Source: Actinomycetospora soli (lineage in GTDB: Bacteria > Actinomycetota > Actinomycetes > Mycobacteriales > Pseudonocardiaceae). Taken from it: a stretch of 64,000 nt of DNA. Position 1 is the stretch's first letter. Each line of letters opens with the position of its first letter. The DNA lies in the NCBI RefSeq assembly GCF_021026295.1, contig NZ_JAJNDA010000011.1:62001-126000 (forward strand). Direction: 5' to 3'. The notes below the pieces were generated by a model. It saw only the letters and a list, made by a program, of their open reading frames with translations, did not search any database and had not been told where the DNA came from. Shown here piece after piece: positions 16,714 through 29,064 of the stretch. A program made the translations under genes and the position numbers.

Positions 16714-16894
16714 ATTCGGGCTCGTCGTCGGAGTCGTCGCGCGCCAGGAACACCGCGAAGCGGTCGGCGGCCCCGGCGTGCTCGGGGTGGGCGTCGACGA
16801 AGGCGCGGAGGCGGTCGGCCAGCCACGCCAGGCTGACCTCCTCCTCGCCCCGCCGGTCCTCGAGCTCCTCGATGCCGCGGTCGGTGAAGTACAC
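16712..16894 (-). CDS. Small DUF6104 family protein
   Basis: This 60-residue acidic cytoplasmic protein begins YFTDRGIEELEDRRGEEEVS, followed by LAWLADRLRAFVDAHPE, and ends in a run of acidic residues (DDSDDEPE). Its pattern matches the small DUF6104 proteins found beside the 2-oxoglutarate dehydrogenase gene in many actinomycetes; their function is unknown. The GTG at 16894 lies five bases after the kgd stop codon and uses GAGGGGAAG within the end of kgd as ribosome binding site, so it is probably co-translated with kgd. It is below the usual gene-finder length cut-off. Confidence 0.75.
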   Translation of the reverse strand: MYFTDRGIEELEDRRGEEEVSLAWLADRLRAFVDAHPEHAGAADRFAVFLARDDSDDEPE

Positions 16895-16899
16895 GACCG

Positions 16900-19800
16900 C
16901 TACTTCCCCTCGATCGCCTCGGCGATCAGCGCCTTCTGCTCCACCTCGTGCACCTTCGCGACGCCGGCCGCGGGTGCGGCCATGCGACGGCGGGAGATGC
17001 GGCGCAGTCCGCGCAGCCGCTCGACCTTCTCCGGGAGCATGAGGCCGAGGAACGGCCACGCACCCTGGTTGGCCGGCTCCTCCTGCACCCACGCGATGTC
17101 CTGCGCGCCGGAGTAGCGGCCGATGATCGACGCGATCTCGTCGGAGGCGATCGGGTAGAGCTGCTCGAGCCGGACGATCGCGATGTCGTCGTTCCGCCCG
17201 GCCTTCTCCCGCGCCGCGACGAGCTCGTAGTAGATCTTGCCCGCGCACATCAGGACCTTCGACGCCCCGGCGGCCTTGTCGTTCGAGGAGAACGTCGGGT
17301 CGTCGAGCACCGGGTGGTAGCTGCCCGAGGTGAAGTCCTCGACCGGGCTCACCGCGGCCTTGTTGCGCAGCATCGACTTCGGCGTGAACACGACCAGCGG
17401 ACGGCGCACGCCGTCGGTGGCGTGGCGGCGCAGCAGGTGGAAGTAGTTCGACGGCGACGACGGCAGCGCCACCGTCATCGAGCCCTCCGCGCACAGCTGC
17501 AGGAACCGCTCGATGCGCCCCGAGGTGTGGTCCGGGCCCTGGCCCTCGTGGCCGTGCGGCAGGAGCAGCACGACGTCGGAGGTCTGGCCCCACTTCGCCT
17601 CACCGGACGAGATGAACTCGTCGATGATCGACTGGGCGCCGTTGACGAAGTCGCCGAACTGCGCCTCCCAGCAGACCAGGGCGTCGTGGTTGACCACGGA
17701 GTAGCCGTACTCGAAGCCGACCGCGGCGAACTCCGAGAGCGCCGAGTCGTAGGGCATGAACTTGCCCTGATCGGCGGTCAGGTGCCGCAGCGGGACGTAC
17801 TCCTCGCCGGTCTTCCGGTCGATCAGCACCGAGTGGCGCTGGGTGAACGTGCCGCGGCGCGAGTCCTGCCCGGAGAGCCGGACGAGCTTGCCGTCGATCA
17901 GCAGCGACCCGAAGGCGAGCAGCTCGGCCCAGGCCCAGTCGATGCCCTCGGCGGTCTCGGTGGACGACGCCTTCCCGCGGCGCTCCAGCACCGGCTTGAC
18001 GCGCGGGTGGACGCTGAAGCCCTCCGGGGGCTCCGCGAACGCCTTCGCGATCCGCTGGATGACCTCGAGCGGCACCTTGGTCTGCAGCGAGTTCGGGACC
18101 GCCTGCTCCCACTCGACCGACGGGCTCGGCTCGATCTCCGCCTTCTCCAGCTCGCGGACCTCGTTGAAGACGTGCTCGAGCTGGCTGCCGTAGTCGCGCA
18201 GCGCGTGCTCGGCCTCGTCGAGGGAGATGTCACCGCGACCGATCAGCGACTCGGTGTAGGTCTTGCGCACCGAGCGCTTGGCGTCGATGACGTCGTACAT
18301 CTCCGGCTGGGTCATCGAGGGGTCGTCGCCCTCGTTGTGACCGCGGCGGCGGTAGCAGACCATGTCGATCACGACGTCGGAGTTCCAGCGCTCGCGGAAC
18401 TCGACCGCCAGGCGCGCCACCCAGACGCACGCCTCGGGGTCGTCGCCGTTCACGTGGAAGACCGGCGCGTCGATCATCTTGGCGACGTCGGTGCAGTAGT
18501 GCGTCGAGCGGGTGTGCTCCGGGGCGGTGGTGAAGCCGACCTGGTTGTTCACGACGACGTGCACCGTGCCGCCGGTGCGGTAGCCGCGCAGCAGCGCCAG
18601 GTTCAGCGTCTCGGCCACCACGCCCTGGCCCGCGAACGCGGCGTCGCCGTGCATGGCGACGGGCATGACGGTGAAGCCCTCGGGGCCCTTGTCGAGCATG
18701 TCCTGCTTCGCGCGGACGATGCCCTCGAGCACGGGGTCGACGGCCTCGAGGTGCGAGGGGTTGCTGGTCAGGGAGACCGTGGTCTCGCCGTCGCCGAACA
18801 TCCGGAAGAACTTGCCCTCGGCGCCGAGGTGGTACTTCACGTCGCCGGAGCCGTGGGCCTGGCCCGGGTCGAGGTTGCCCTCGAACTCGCGGAAGATCTG
18901 CGAGACCGGCTTCCCGACGATGTTCGCGAGCACGTTCAGCCGGCCGCGGTGCGGCATGCCGATGACGACCTCGTCCATCTCGTGCGCCGCGGCCTCGTCG
19001 AGCACCGCGTCGAGCAGCGGGATGACGGTCTCCGCGCCCTCGAGCGAGAAGCGCTTCTGGCCGACGTACTTGGTCTGCAGGAAGGCCTCGAACGCCTCCG
19101 CGGCGTTCAGCTTCGACAGGATGTACTTCTGCTCGGCCGCCGAGACCTTCTCGTGCGGGACCTCGATGCGCTCCTGCAGCCAGGCGCGCTTCTCGGGGTC
19201 GAGGATGTGCATGTACTCGACGCCGATCGTGCGGCAGTACGAGTCGCGCAGCACCCCGAGGATGTCGCGCAGCTTCATGCACGAGCGGCCCGCGAACCCG
19301 TCGACCGGGAACTCGCGGTCGAGGTCCCACAGCGTCAGCCCGTGGCTCTGGATGTCCAGGTCGGGGTGCTTGCGCTGCGGGTGGTCCAGCGGGTCGGTGT
19401 CGGCCATCAGGTGGCCGCGGTTGCGGTACGCGTCGATCAGCTCGAGGACCCGCGCGGAGCGGTCGATGTTCGACTCCGGCAGGTCCTGCACCCACCGGAT
19501 CGGCTCGTAGGGGATCCGCAGCGACGCGAAGATGTCGTCGTAGAACCCGTCCTCGCCGAGGACCAGGTGGTGGATGCGGCGCAGGAAGTCGCCGGACTCG
19601 GCGCCCTGGATGATCCGGTGGTCGTAGGTCGACGTCAGCGTGATGATCTTGCTGATGCCCATGTTGGCCAGGCGCTCGTCGCTGGCGCCCTGGAACTCGG
19701 CCGGGTACTCCATGGCCCCGACGCCGACGATGGTGCCCTGGCCGACGGTCAGACGCGGCACCGAGTGGTTGGTGCCGATCGTGCCCGGGTTGGTGAGGCT

Positions 19801-20760
19801 GATCGTCACGCCGGAGAAGTCCTCGGTGCCGAGCTTGCCCGAGCGCGCCTTGCGGACCATCTCCTCGTAGGCGGCCCAGAACTGCGCGAAGTTCATGTTC
19901 TCGCAGCCCTTGAGGGCCACGACCACCAGCGAGCGCGAGCCGTCCTTGCCCGGCAGGTCCATCGCCAGGCCGAGGTTCACGTGCCCCGGGTCGACGACGG
20001 CGGGCTTGCCCTTCGCGTCGGTGCCGTAGTGGCGGTTCATGTTCGGGAACTGCGCGAGCGCCCGGACCATCGCGTAGCCCAGCAGGTGGGTGAAGGAGAC
20101 CTTCCCGCCGCGGGTCCGCTTGAGGTGGTTGTTGATGACGATGCGGTTGTCGGCGAGCAGCTTCGCCGGCACCGCGCGCACGCTCGTCGCCGTCGGCAGC
20201 TCGAGCGAGGCCTGCATGTTCTTCGCGATCGCGTTCGCCGCGCCGCGCAGGGGCGTCACGCTCTCGTCCGACGACCCGCCGTCGGCGGCCTTGGCCGGCG
20301 TGGTGGACCCGGCGGCCGGCTTGCTCTCGCTCTTCGACCCGTTCTGCTGCTGCTCCTTCGGAGCGGGCTTCTCGGCCGCCTTCTGCGCGGTCGCGGAATC
20401 GGACCGGGCGGGCGCGCTGCCGTTCGACGACCCGGACGACCCGGCCGATCCCGACGACGCGGCGGAGCCGTTCGAGGAGGCCTTGGCCGCGCCACCGGTG
20501 CCCGACCCGCTCGAGCCGTTCTGCTCCCCGCGGCTCGCGCCGGAGTCGGCCGAGCCCGACGCGGAGGTGTCCGCGGACGCGCCGGTGGAGGACGCCGAGC
20601 TCGCCCCGGCGACGGAGGACCCGTCGTCGGGGGCGTAGTCGGCGAAGAACTCGTGCCAGGCGGCGTCGACGGAGTCCGGGTCGGCGAGGTACCGCTGGTA
20701 CATCTCGTCGACCAGCCACTCGTTGGGGCCGAACTGGGCTGCCGGGCTGCTCGTCGACAC
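16900..20760 (-). CDS. kgd: Multifunctional 2-oxoglutarate decarboxylase/dehydrogenase (E1-E2 fusion)
   Basis: This 1286-residue actinobacterial TCA-cycle enzyme decarboxylates 2-oxoglutarate with thiamine diphosphate. It provides E1 and, through its fused E2-like domain, succinyl transfer. The order is an N-terminal E1 helix ([20 protein letters not shown]), a Ser/Gly/Ala-rich linker at about 45-120, an E2 catalytic domain with [20 protein letters not shown] near residue 375, then the E1 core. In the core, [20 protein letters not shown] near residue 700 is the ThDP/metal motif, and [19 protein letters not shown] follows. The C-terminus ([20 protein letters not shown]) is typical. I chose GTG 20760 because it starts the conserved N-terminus; a TTG six codons upstream is possible. 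A DUF6104 gene follows. Confidence 0.95.
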   Translation of the reverse strand: MSTSSPAAQFGPNEWLVDEMYQRYLADPDSVDAAWHEFFADYAPDDGSSVAGASSASSTGASADTSASGSADSGASRGEQNGSSGSGTGGAAKASSNGSAASSGSAGSSGSSNGSAPARSDSATAQKAAEKPAPKEQQQNGSKSESKPAAGSTTPAKAADGGSSDESVTPLRGAANAIAKNMQASLELPTATSVRAVPAKLLADNRIVINNHLKRTRGGKVSFTHLLGYAMVRALAQFPNMNRHYGTDAKGKPAVVDPGHVNLGLAMDLPGKDGSRSLVVVALKGCENMNFAQFWAAYEEMVRKARSGKLGTEDFSGVTISLTNPGTIGTNHSVPRLTVGQGTIVGVGAMEYPAEFQGASDERLANMGISKIITLTSTYDHRIIQGAESGDFLRRIHHLVLGEDGFYDDIFASLRIPYEPIRWVQDLPESNIDRSARVLELIDAYRNRGHLMADTDPLDHPQRKHPDLDIQSHGLTLWDLDREFPVDGFAGRSCMKLRDILGVLRDSYCRTIGVEYMHILDPEKRAWLQERIEVPHEKVSAAEQKYILSKLNAAEAFEAFLQTKYVGQKRFSLEGAETVIPLLDAVLDEAAAHEMDEVVIGMPHRGRLNVLANIVGKPVSQIFREFEGNLDPGQAHGSGDVKYHLGAEGKFFRMFGDGETTVSLTSNPSHLEAVDPVLEGIVRAKQDMLDKGPEGFTVMPVAMHGDAAFAGQGVVAETLNLALLRGYRTGGTVHVVVNNQVGFTTAPEHTRSTHYCTDVAKMIDAPVFHVNGDDPEACVWVARLAVEFRERWNSDVVIDMVCYRRRGHNEGDDPSMTQPEMYDVIDAKRSVRKTYTESLIGRGDISLDEAEHALRDYGSQLEHVFNEVRELEKAEIEPSPSVEWEQAVPNSLQTKVPLEVIQRIAKAFAEPPEGFSVHPRVKPVLERRGKASSTETAEGIDWAWAELLAFGSLLIDGKLVRLSGQDSRRGTFTQRHSVLIDRKTGEEYVPLRHLTADQGKFMPYDSALSEFAAVGFEYGYSVVNHDALVCWEAQFGDFVNGAQSIIDEFISSGEAKWGQTSDVVLLLPHGHEGQGPDHTSGRIERFLQLCAEGSMTVALPSSPSNYFHLLRRHATDGVRRPLVVFTPKSMLRNKAAVSPVEDFTSGSYHPVLDDPTFSSNDKAAGASKVLMCAGKIYYELVAAREKAGRNDDIAIVRLEQLYPIASDEIASIIGRYSGAQDIAWVQEEPANQGAWPFLGLMLPEKVERLRGLRRISRRRMAAPAAGVAKVHEVEQKALIAEAIEGK

Positions 20761-20870
20761 GGCTGGAGATCGCCTCAATCACACGCGGGAGTGGAAACGG
20801 ACACCAGGTTAGCCCCCGGCGCGCGCGCGGGTGGGGCCCATGTCGCCCACTGCACCGGTTCACGAAGGGG

Positions 20871-21662
20871 TCACACGAACCGGGACCGCACCACCTCGTC
20901 GCCCTGGGTCGTCGTCACCACGAAACCGGTGGCCTCCCGGGGCAGGACCGGGGAGTTCAGCCGGCACACCATCTCGTTCCCACCCGTCCCGACGAAGGCG
21001 CCCGCCCCGACCGAGCGCCCGTCCCGGTCGGTGACGGCGACGAGGTAGATCCGCCCCGGCTCGAACCCGCGGGCGGTCAGCACCACCTCCACGCCCCAGG
21101 TGTGCGCGATGGTCGCGGCGTCGGCCTCGACACCGGGGACGAGGGCCTGCACGGCCACCGGTTCCTGCGGCCCCTCGGCGCCGCGCACGCCGAGCCCGTA
21201 CCCGACGGCGCCGCCCGCCAGGGCCACCACGACCGCGCCCGCCGCGAGCAGCAGTCGCACGCGGGGCCGGCGCCGCGCGAGAGGGGTCACGGCCGCGTCC
21301 TGCGGACGCGCCGTGCCCGCCAGGTCCGCCGTGCCCGCCAGGTCCGCCGTGCCCGCCAGGTCCGCCGCGTCCGCCAGGTCCGCCGTGTCCTGCGTGTCCT
21401 CCGCGTGGACCCGACGCCGGACCGCGTCGAGGCCGGCCGGACCGGGCCCGGCCGGAACCGCGTCGTCGAGTCGGTCCGGGTCGATCGCGCGCAGCGGCGC
21501 GGCGAGCGGGGCGATCGCGTCCCGCTCGGCACGGCAGGACGGGCAGTCGGTCAGGTGCGCGTCGACGGCCCGGTGTTCCGTGGCGTCGAGGCCACCGAGG
21601 ACGTAGGCCCCGAGCCGTTCGCGCAGCTCCCGGTGCTCCCAATCGTCGGGCGAGGGGTTCAC
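20871..21662 (-). CDS. Membrane anti-sigma factor with zinc-finger motif (RskA-like)
   Basis: This 263-residue inhibitor is predicted to hold the adjacent ECF sigma factor at the membrane. The N-terminal anti-sigma domain has HRAVDAHLTDCPSCRAE, an H-x3-C-x2-C zinc-binding motif, which can make release redox-sensitive. A repetitive Asp-Leu-Ala-Gly-Thr-Ala linker follows at about 86-115, encoded by 18 bp tandem repeats. One membrane span (VRLLLAAGAVVVALAGGAVG) is followed by an extracytoplasmic RskA-type beta domain ending GDEVVRSRFV. The GTG start overlaps the sigma factor stop by four bases, so the two are coupled. No protease site for regulated proteolysis can be identified by eye. Confidence 0.9.
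   Translation of the reverse strand: MNPSPDDWEHRELRERLGAYVLGGLDATEHRAVDAHLTDCPSCRAERDAIAPLAAPLRAIDPDRLDDAVPAGPGPAGLDAVRRRVHAEDTQDTADLADAADLAGTADLAGTADLAGTARPQDAAVTPLARRRPRVRLLLAAGAVVVALAGGAVGYGLGVRGAEGPQEPVAVQALVPGVEADAATIAHTWGVEVVLTARGFEPGRIYLVAVTDRDGRSVGAGAFVGTGGNEMVCRLNSPVLPREATGFVVTTTQGDEVVRSRFV
21310..21399 (-). repeat. 18 bp tandem repeats inside the anti-sigma gene
   Basis: Three perfect copies of GCCGTGCCCGCCAGGTCC (21310-21363) are followed by two degenerate copies up to 21399. On the coding strand each copy encodes one Asp-Leu-Ala-Gly-Thr-Ala hexapeptide, so the repeat sets the length of the linker between the zinc-finger domain and the membrane span. Perfect in-frame copies suggest recent slippage and strain-to-strain length variation. 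Confidence 0.85.
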
Positions 21663-22327
21663 AGCGGCACTCCCGTGTCGTCCATGATCGCGCGCAGGTT
21701 CCGCAGGCCGTGGAACACGCGACTGCGCAGTGTCCCCACCGGGACGTCGAGCTCGACGGCCACCTCCGCGTACGGGCGCCCCCGCAGCGCGGTCTCGACG
21801 ATCGCCACGCGCTGCTCGACGCTGATCAGGCCCAGGGCCTCCTCGACGAACCACGCCGTCACCAGGTCGTCGCTGAACGAGCGGGCCGACCCCCGCGAGG
21901 CCCGCTCGGCGACCTCGCCGAGCACGCCGGGGTCGGTCGGCCGCCCCGGGCGCGCCCGGTCCCGCCGGACCTGGTCGACCACCAGGTTGCGGGCGATCGT
22001 GAACAGCCACACCCGCAGGCTCGCCACCGCCCCGTCGTAGCGCGCCGCATGACGCCACGCACGGACGAACACCTCCTGCACCACGTCGGCGGCCGCCGCC
22101 GCGTCCCGGAGGTGACGGGTCGCGAAGCGGTGCAGCTCGCCGGCGTGCCGCTGGTAGGCGATCTCCAGGTCGGCGTCGCGCCGCAGGTCGAGCGCGGCGA
22201 GGACCTCGCCGTCGGTCTCGCCCACGCGGTCCTCCCGTGTCCCGTCCCGGTGCGCGGTCATCGTGCCTGCGCGGGCGTGTGGCCGGGGGGAAGCCCGGGG
22301 CGCGGTCGAGCGGGCCGTCGCCGTCAT
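21659..22327 (-). CDS. ECF RNA polymerase sigma factor (SigK/SigL-like)
   Basis: This 222-residue sigma-70 family factor has region 2 at about 50-115 (HLRDAAAAADVVQEVFVRAW, then LRVWLFTIARNLVVDQVRRD) and region 4 at about 160-215 (LGLISVEQRVAIVETALRGR, then PYAEVAVELDVPVGTLRSRV). It recognises a small regulon controlled by the membrane anti-sigma factor encoded immediately downstream. The ATG at 22327 is preceded by GGAGGG at ideal spacing, which decides against the shorter in-frame ATG at 22261. The gene pair is divergent from a secreted CHRD protein and a sortase, its likely targets. Target promoter elements cannot be assigned reliably. Confidence 0.93.
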   Translation of the reverse strand: MTATARSTAPRASPRPHARAGTMTAHRDGTREDRVGETDGEVLAALDLRRDADLEIAYQRHAGELHRFATRHLRDAAAAADVVQEVFVRAWRHAARYDGAVASLRVWLFTIARNLVVDQVRRDRARPGRPTDPGVLGEVAERASRGSARSFSDDLVTAWFVEEALGLISVEQRVAIVETALRGRPYAEVAVELDVPVGTLRSRVFHGLRNLRAIMDDTGVPL

Positions 22328-22481
22328 GGTGTCCCTCCGCCGGTGCTCGTCGCCGGTGGATACGGCGCCGCAGCCCGCCGCGTTGAGCCGGCGCCGGAGA
22401 AAGTCGCCGGGGCGGTCAACGCGGTCGGCGGGCGCTGCGTAGGGACGGGAGCAACCGGACGAAACGCCCAGGAGGATCCCC

Positions 22482-23171
22482 GTGCGCCGTACCCCCGTCA
22501 GGCTCGCCGCCCTGTCCGCCCTCACCGTCGGCGCGCTCGCGCTCTCCGGCGGGGCCGCCCTCGCGCAGGACGGGCAGGTCGACGAGCCCGCCCGCTTCAC
22601 CAGCATGTTCACTGTCATGGCGACGCCCGACATGGTGATCGGGCAGAACGGCCAGCCCGCTCCCGGCCAGCCGGGCGCCACCGGGAGCTTCGACTACCGG
22701 ATCAACTCCGACGAGGAGATCATCTGCTACGACCTGCGCCTCGAGGGCGTCACCGGCGAGTACCAGAGCCCGGCCCGGACGGCCACGCACATCCACGAGG
22801 CCGCCGCCGGCGCCTCGGGCCCGCCGCGCATCGCGTTCCCGAATCCGCAGGGCGAGGGCGCCACCCGGACCAGTTCCGGCTGCCTGCAGGGCCCCTTCAC
22901 CACCGGCGTCCAGGCGAACGGGCAGGACAGCGGCACCGGCTTCTCGCTCAAGCAGATCGAGGCGAACCCGGCCGCGTTCTTCGGCGACACGCACACCGCG
23001 GACTTCACCGCGGGCACCGTCCGCGGGCAGCTGACGCCCGTCCCGATGGGCGGCGTGGAGACCGGCGCCGGCGGCGCGACCGACTCCGCCGCCCCGATCG
23101 CCCTCGGTGCGGCGGCCCTCGCCGCGGCGGGCGCTGCGGGCGCGGTGGCGTACCGGCGGTCGCGGGCCTGA
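22482..23171 (+). CDS. Secreted CHRD-domain protein with C-terminal anchor
   Basis: This 229-residue exported protein has a signal peptide (MRRTPVRLAALSALTVGALA then LSGGAALAQ). One CHRD domain (about 40-185) contains the conserved YDLRLEGVT and THIHEAAAGASGPPRIAF segments and ends FTAGTVRGQLTP. CHRD domains occur in chordin and in many bacterial secreted proteins; their bacterial role is unknown. The tail has VPMGGVETGAGG, a hydrophobic stretch and basic RRSRA, which looks like a cell-wall sorting or membrane-anchor signal. A class F sortase gene begins five bases after the stop codon. GTG 22482 follows AGGAGG. It is divergent from the ECF sigma gene. Confidence 0.85.
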   Translation: MRRTPVRLAALSALTVGALALSGGAALAQDGQVDEPARFTSMFTVMATPDMVIGQNGQPAPGQPGATGSFDYRINSDEEIICYDLRLEGVTGEYQSPARTATHIHEAAAGASGPPRIAFPNPQGEGATRTSSGCLQGPFTTGVQANGQDSGTGFSLKQIEANPAAFFGDTHTADFTAGTVRGQLTPVPMGGVETGAGGATDSAAPIALGAAALAAAGAAGAVAYRRSRA

Positions 23172-23176
23172 AGCCG

Positions 23177-23743
23177 GTGACCGGTGCGCGGGCGACGCTC
23201 CTGCTGCTCCTGGGCCTGCTCCTCGCGGGCTGCGCCGCCCCGGTCCCGGCGGCGGGTGGTGCCGCACCCGCCGTCGGGCCGGTCGTGGGGCCGGTCACCG
23301 GGCCGGCCCCGGTGTCGGTGCGGGTGCCCGCGATCGGGGTGGACCGCGACGACGTGCAGCGGCTGGGTCTCGCGGCGGACGGCACCGCGGAGGTGCCGAC
23401 CGACTTCGACCGCGTCGGCTGGTTCGCCGGGGGACCGGCCCGGGAGGGGCGCGGGCCGACCGTGCTGCTCGGCCACGTCGACTCCCGGACCGGCCCCGCC
23501 GTCTTCTACCGGCTGCGCGACCTGCGTCCCGGCGACGTCGTCGAGGTCGGCCGCTCGGACGGGTCGGGAGCGCGCTACGCGGTGAGCAGGATCGAGCAGG
23601 TGCCGAAGGACCGGTTCCCCACCTTCGCGGTGTTCGGCGCGACGGCCGACGACGTCCTGCGGCTCGTGACGTGCGCCGGCGCGTTCGACCGGGGGGCGCG
23701 CAGCTACACCGACAACCTCGTGGTGCATGCGGAGCGTGTGTGA
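23177..23743 (+). CDS. Class F sortase, predicted lipoprotein
   Basis: This 188-residue transpeptidase-like enzyme acts outside the membrane. The N-terminus is a lipoprotein signal (LLLLLGLLLAGCAAP, Cys in LAGC) instead of the usual uncleaved anchor. The sortase fold carries the expected triad: His100 in LLGHVDSRTG, Cys166 in RLVTCAG and Arg175 in GARSYTDNLVVH. VPAIGVD near the start of the domain is typical of class F enzymes. It follows the CHRD gene by five bases, so both are likely one operon, and the CHRD protein is a plausible substrate. Proof of transpeptidation by class F sortases is limited. Confidence 0.9.
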   Translation: MTGARATLLLLLGLLLAGCAAPVPAAGGAAPAVGPVVGPVTGPAPVSVRVPAIGVDRDDVQRLGLAADGTAEVPTDFDRVGWFAGGPAREGRGPTVLLGHVDSRTGPAVFYRLRDLRPGDVVEVGRSDGSGARYAVSRIEQVPKDRFPTFAVFGATADDVLRLVTCAGAFDRGARSYTDNLVVHAERV

Positions 23744-23819
23744 ACCGGTACGGGGGGTGTCTGCGGAGGCCCTGTGACGGGGCCGTGGCGTCGAGGGGGC
23801 GCCGCGGCCCCGTTCCCCG

Positions 23820-27635
<3,816 letters not shown>

Positions 27636-27698
27636 GGAGTCCAGGCTAGGTGGGGGGTCCGACAGCGTGCCCGTCGGAGAAGGTGGTAAGAACATCAC

Positions 27699-27773
27699 GT
27701 GCAGCTCCGCGTCCGCATCGACCCGTTCTGGGTCAGCCGTCGCGCGCACATGTTCGACCAGTTCTGTCGCTGA
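27699..27773 (+). CDS. Short leader peptide, probable cysteine-responsive attenuator
   Basis: A 24-codon open frame from GTG 27699 to TGA 27773 encodes a peptide beginning VQLRVRIDPFWVSRRAHM and ending FDQFCR. It precedes the cysteine dioxygenase gene by 90 bp. Arg-rich leader peptides ending in Cys-Arg occur upstream of sulfur genes in other actinomycetes, where translation reports Cys-tRNA supply. TAAGAA lies six bases before the GTG, so the transcript may start at or near the GTG and be leaderless. The single Cys codon (TGT) is the second-last sense codon. Function is inferred from position and composition. Confidence 0.65.
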   Translation: MQLRVRIDPFWVSRRAHMFDQFCR

Positions 27774-27863
27774 CGAACGCCCTCCGTTCCCCGCGCGGCC
27801 GTGTGCCCGGGGGAGCGCTCCCCGCGGTCGAGCCCCGGCCGCGCACCCCCGCGAGGCGTCGTC

Positions 27864-28454
27864 ATGACCGCAGTCCTGCCTGCCCCCTCCTTCCTGCCCC
27901 GCACGCTGCACGGCGACCGTCGCCGCTGGCACGACGGGCCCACCCCGGTGAGCCTCGGTGACCTCACCGCGCTGACCCGACAGGTCGCCGCCGAGGTCGT
28001 CGCCGGGCACCACGCCGTCGAGATCGACACGACCCACCGCTGGTCGCGCCGCCTGCACGCCGACCCGCACCTCGACGTCTGGCTGATCAGCTGGGCCACC
28101 GAGCAGGCCGCCGAGCTGCACGACCACGGCGGGTCGATCGGCGCCCTCACCGTCGTCAGCGGCGAGCTGACCGAGTGGCGCTGGAGCGCCGGGCAGGCCG
28201 ACGACCACCTGGCCACCCCCGAGGAGATCGCGTCCCGCGGGCCCGGCCTGCGACGCCGGGTCCTGACGGCGGGTGCGGGCGCCGCCTTCCCGCTCGGGCA
28301 CGTCCACGACGTCTCGAACCGCCGCACCGAGGCCGCCGTCAGCGTCCACGCCTACTCACCGCCGCTCTCGGCGATGTCGTACTACGCGGTCGAGCGCGGG
28401 ACCCTGACCCGGACGCGCTCGGAGCTCGTGGAACCGGGAGCATCGCCGGAGTGA
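27864..28454 (+). CDS. Cysteine dioxygenase family protein
   Basis: This 196-residue cupin-fold, iron-dependent thiol dioxygenase is expected to oxidise cysteine to cysteine sulfinate. The metal-binding histidines lie in QAAELHDHGGSIGALTVVSG (HxH) and FPLGHVHDVSNRRTEAA, with a conserved HAYSPPLSAMSYY near the end. These match bacterial type I cysteine dioxygenases, although 3-mercaptopropionate dioxygenases share the fold. ATG 27864 follows CGCGAGGCGTC. Its stop overlaps the GTG of the rhodanese gene, so the two are translationally coupled. The leader peptide at 27699 probably controls the operon according to cysteine supply. Confidence 0.88.
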   Translation: MTAVLPAPSFLPRTLHGDRRRWHDGPTPVSLGDLTALTRQVAAEVVAGHHAVEIDTTHRWSRRLHADPHLDVWLISWATEQAAELHDHGGSIGALTVVSGELTEWRWSAGQADDHLATPEEIASRGPGLRRRVLTAGAGAAFPLGHVHDVSNRRTEAAVSVHAYSPPLSAMSYYAVERGTLTRTRSELVEPGASPE

Positions 28455-28861
28455 CCACGATCGCCGACCTCCTCGCCGCCGCCCGCGCCCGCCTGACGCG
28501 GCTCGAGCCGACCGACGCGGCCCGCGTGCTCGAGCGGGGCGGCCGGCTCGTCGACATCCGGCCCGGCTGGCAGCGGGTCGCCGAGGGCGAGGTGCCCGGC
28601 GCCGTCGTCATCGAGCGCAACCACCTGGAGTGGCGCCTCGACCCCACGTCGGACGCCCGCATCCCGGAGGCGACCGACCACGACGTGCCGTGGGTGGTGC
28701 TGTGCTCCGAGGGCTACACGTCCTCGCTGGCCGCCGCGGCCCTCCAGGACCTCGGCATCCATCGGGCCACCGACGTCGTCGGCGGGTTCCGTGCCTGGCA
28801 GGACGCCGGCCTCCCCACCGAGCCCGGCACGGGGGAGCCGCCGGAGTACGCCCGTTCCTGA
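28451..28861 (+). CDS. Rhodanese-domain sulfurtransferase
   Basis: This 136-residue single-domain rhodanese carries its catalytic loop in VVLCSEGYTSSLAAAALQDLG: the active-site Cys accepts a sulfane sulfur as a persulfide and passes it to a thiol. The N-terminal LVDIRPGWQRVAEGEVPGAV and C-terminal VVGGFRAWQDAGLP are standard family segments. It overlaps the cysteine dioxygenase gene by four bases (GTGA). A dioxygenase plus a sulfurtransferase suggests disposal or rerouting of excess cysteine sulfur. The stop codon lies in TTCCTGACGGCGGGT, a copy of the iterated motif. Confidence 0.92.
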   Translation: MTTIADLLAAARARLTRLEPTDAARVLERGGRLVDIRPGWQRVAEGEVPGAVVIERNHLEWRLDPTSDARIPEATDHDVPWVVLCSEGYTSSLAAAALQDLGIHRATDVVGGFRAWQDAGLPTEPGTGEPPEYARS

Positions 28862-28884
28862 CGGCGGGTCGGGTCGGGTCGGGG

Positions 28885-28940
28885 GTCAGCGGTGGCACAC
28901 GGCTGACACCTGACGTCAGGGCGGCGCCACGCTCGGCGCC
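28885..28940. repeat. 56 bp dispersed repeat, copy 1
   Basis: This intergenic segment matches 38243-38298 at about 46 of 56 positions. The left part is an inverted repeat, GTCAGC-GTGG...CAC-GCTGAC, followed by CCTGACGTCAGG (a perfect 12 bp palindrome in this copy) and GCCACGCTCG. It lies after the rhodanese gene and beyond the 3' end of the convergent frameshifted membrane gene. Copy 2 lies just upstream of the uridine-kinase-like gene. Confidence 0.6.
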
Positions 28941-29064
28941 GACGGCGCCTGGTCCGCCGGCCGACGATGGCGGTCTGCTCCCACTGGACGCGAGCAACGC
29001 GCCATCGTGGATCCGGGTGCGGCGAGCCGCCCGGCGAAGCGCGACGAGGACCTCGTGGTGGCGC

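Noticed and set aside
16948-21048. Very long open frame (1366 codons) on the + strand opposite kgd
   Set aside because: It is a codon-bias shadow: the complement of a high-G+C gene read in register lacks stops. Its product is Arg/His/Gly/Val-rich without any family motif, whereas the minus strand encodes an unmistakable Kgd.
21310-21399. Possible CRISPR-like array
   Set aside because: The repeats are contiguous, without spacers, and encode an in-frame protein repeat.
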